NCBI GenBank assembly: GCA_013397455.1
Contig: VYZB01000144.1
Span: forward strand, 1,016,791-1,080,790
DNA length: 64,000 nucleotides
Direction: 5' to 3'
Origin: Crotophaga sulcirostris
Lineage: Eukaryota > Chordata > Aves > Cuculiformes > Crotophagidae
Part shown: one piece after another, positions 61,467 to 64,000 of the stretch
Layout of the letters: each line of letters begins with the position of its first letter
Position numbering within the stretch: position 1 is the first letter of the stretch
Notes under the pieces: model-generated
What the model was told of the DNA's origin: nothing
Databases searched by the model: none
Seen by the model: only the letters and a program-made list of their open reading frames with translations
Program-made: the position numbers and the translations under genes

Positions 61467-64000
61467 AGAGTTGGTTTGCATACCTTGTTCATGTATAATG
61501 TCTGGTCAGGATTAGGTGTTGATTTGCTATTGTTTTGATTTTACTATGGAATAAGGCTCATTTCTCAGAATCACCAGAGCATTTTCTTAGGATTAAGTCC
61601 CTTACTCTTCAATCAACCTACATAATTTGCTTTATCACCTGCTTTTTTTTTTTTTTTAGTCCGTTTAGCTCTTTAAACCATTAATTTCTACTAGAAATTC
61701 TTACTTTAGGGTCTTGGCGATGTTTTATTTCATGGAATACATAGAATGCAGGTGTTGGGGCTGTTTCCAGGCTACCTTCGTATTAGACAGTTGCTCACAA
61801 TTGCAGAACTCATCCCAGTAGTGACAGTGCCTCCTGTCCATAGTGATAGGCATGAGCTTGCATCTATGACTATGGCTCAAGTGAAGGACATTTCTTCCTA
61901 ACTGATTTTTCTTTCTTTCAGCGCTTCTCCTGGAAGAGAAAAAATCAGGCAAATGAAGAGCAACAGCAAAGATTTGTGCATTGCAAGACAATAGTTCTAT
62001 TTGAAAGCTTTCTCCTGACTAGGTTACATGGCAGCAGATGGAAAAAGAGCAAGTGTCCTTCTTTCCTTCACAGATCTGCCAGCCAACAAAAGCCTTACAT
62101 TTCTCCAGATAGGACGATGAGGGGAAAACTCTTGATGTTTCTCACTCCTGTGTTACTGTAAGAAGACATAGGCTTAACGGAAATGTTTGAAGGTAAAGTG
62201 GCTATAAGTTTGGGAATCTGACTTCTGGCCTCCACACTTGTTGATTTGCTTCAATTTAATATAGAAGTAACACAATTTCAACAGGCCTACTTTGGTAAAG
62301 CTGTATGTGCCTAAAATCCTTAATCTAAATCAGTTACACAGTGTGAGATTCAAGTACTTTGGGACTGTTTCTTACCCCTAGGTTTGCATGCAGGAACTGT
62401 GTCACCAAGGGGTTTATCCTCATCAGCTTCATGCACAAGGATCCTTCCTGCTCTCTGATAAAGCACTGTAAATATGGAGAAGCTCTAATGAAGTTAATCT
62501 GAGTTGTAGTTGACTACATCTGGTATAAATGAAGGCAGAAATCAGTACTGGTTTGATGAATGGACTTAATAGAAAGCTTCAACTCGTATCACAAAAACCT
62601 GCCATCCCCTGGTCCTTTTTCACTGGTGAGTCTTCTGTCATGGTGGGACTTTCACAGCTTACTTCCCCAGTAAAGTCAGCATGGATACCTTACTGTTTTC
62701 GTTATTGTTTATTTCAGCTAGTGTGGGCCAAACCTGTGGTAAAGTAACTACAAAACTCTCCAGGTTGGTTTACTTTTACCTGTAAGACTGTGAGATTGCT
62801 CCCTTAGTGAACAGGTGGTCACTTTTTTCTCTGTGAAGGCTGTAGTTAAATTGTGTACACCAGACTTTGTGGCAAATAAGAATAAAAAATAGTTACCTAT
62901 ACATGATCACAGACTTCACACTGGACTAAAAGTTCTCTGTCACCTTTATTTGCAGTGACTGTAACAACTCTCAGTCTCTACCTCCTCTGCTTAATCTGCT
63001 GTCAGTCGTTCATTTTACAAGGTGGGTAAGAAGACGATGGTACGTTCAAAAAGAGAGCAACGTGGTGCCATGAAGGCTGAAAATTACAGTGTTCTATTCA
63101 CATGGCTACCAACAAATTATGGCATTGGGGCTGACTTACATTACGGCACTGTCGTACAGCACTCTTGGTCAGAAGGAAAAAACAGGCCAGAAGGAAAAAC
63201 ATTATGCCATGTTTCATATACATTCTGTAAGGGCCTGGCTGGTTGTTTTTCCCATTCCCAGGAAGGAAGGAAGAACAGCCCTGCTCACAAAAGATTCCCA
63301 AGCACTCTGCCCTTTATTCATTCCATGGCCACTTCTCCTATCCTGGAAGTGTTCTCCTGCAGCTCATTCCCTGGGCACTACTCTAGCTTTCAACTAATCT
63401 TCTTCCTGACAAAAATACTAATATAGTGAAACATGTTAGTTGAGCACCTTCAGACTGAGGACAACAGAATTTACTCTGAATAACTTGTGAGATTATTACA
63501 AGCCCAGCGCTGATAGATACCATGATTGAGTAAAAAGCTTTAGAAGACTCATCAACCTTTGACGCAGCTCATCTTCTGACATAAGGACATAGCTAAAGTG
63601 TTGACTATTCAGTTTTGTTCTATTTTCTAGCAAGTGCTTTAATCCTGTTTCACAACAGGATACACGGAGGAAAGTATCTGGTGAGATCTCAAGCACGATT
63701 TTTTTTTTAATTGTCTGGTTTTTGACATTCCACAGCAGTCATATAAATCAAAGAGTTAATGTTGGAGGGACATGTTTCCTCAGTTCTATTTCATCGCCAC
63801 CATCATCCTTGGCAGTATTTCAGGAAGGATTTCTGAGGTATTCTTTGAAAAATGTCCTGATTATAATCCCACGGAAACTCCTGACAAAATACTCACCAAC
63901 TGCAACTGAAATCCATCCATTTCAAAATTTAAATAATGACACGCCGATTTGGAAAAAGGAAATAGAGTTAAAACTGAGAAGAAAGAGATTTTTGTGCCCT
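61467..64000. other. Intergenic DNA to window end
   Basis: No supported gene. A run of about 16 T lies at 61644-61659. A 17 bp tandem duplication (TCAGAAGGAAAAAACAG then GCCAGAAGGAAAAACAT) begins near 63170 inside a 134-codon + frame (63022-63426). That frame has no recognisable family, and frames of this size arise by chance in AT-rich DNA of this length. Confidence 0.5.

Noticed and set aside
63022..63426. 134-codon forward frame near the window end
   Set aside because: No recognisable domain, an internal 17 bp duplication, and a length that chance alone produces in AT-rich DNA of this size.
3406..64000. IRX4 or another Iroquois gene expected by synteny
   Set aside because: I looked for homeodomain text (for example a WFANARRR block) on both strands in the supplied frames and found none. 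The gene must be outside the window.

Overview
The window looks like nuclear DNA from a bird. It is AT-rich, its coding exons are small and split by introns, and most of the recognisable interspersed DNA is CR1 LINE sequence, the dominant avian retrotransposon. A solo LTR of an avian endogenous retrovirus type is also present. Several CR1 copies end in a TACTGTGA-type 8-mer tail and keep an open 3' end of ORF2. I associate that style with non-galliform birds (Neoaves), but this is memory of family patterns and no search was run.

Only one protein-coding gene can be supported: NDUFS6, the zinc-binding accessory subunit of mitochondrial complex I. Its last two coding exons lie on the + strand at 2048-2170 and 3262-3327, followed by a short 3' UTR with an AATAAA at 3383-3388. 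The earlier exons and the promoter must lie upstream of base 1. In other amniotes NDUFS6 is followed by IRX4 and the rest of the IRXA cluster. No Iroquois homeobox or other gene appears in the remaining 60 kb, so I read it as the intergenic interval between NDUFS6 and the next gene.

Layout. 1-3405: NDUFS6 3' half, with a CR1 in intron 2 and a ~95 bp duplication flanking the last exon. 3406-22578: intergenic DNA with two younger CR1 copies (8.6 kb, 18.8 kb) and two stretches of very old CR1-like LINE (9.95-10.33 kb, 11.1-12.45 kb). 22579-28010: the most complex part, holding a long CR1, an LTR scrap, two unrelated tandem arrays (36 bp units and ~106 bp units) with splice-like edges, another old CR1, and a reverse-strand retroelement relic with an ORF1-like coiled-coil frame. 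28011-45398: long stretch without recognised genes or young repeats. 45399-47420: one young and one ancient CR1. 47421-57666: again nothing I can name. 57667-61466: a cluster of two inverted young CR1 copies and a solo LTR. 61467-64000: unannotated.

There is no operon, CRISPR array, prophage or other prokaryotic-style system. Nearly all open reading frames other than the two exons are chance frames or CR1 remnants. The observations most worth checking are the tandem arrays at 23.8-24.5 kb, the ORF1-like relic at 26.6-28.0 kb, the ancient CR1 relics, and a few homeodomain-motif-rich segments that could be IRX regulatory elements.
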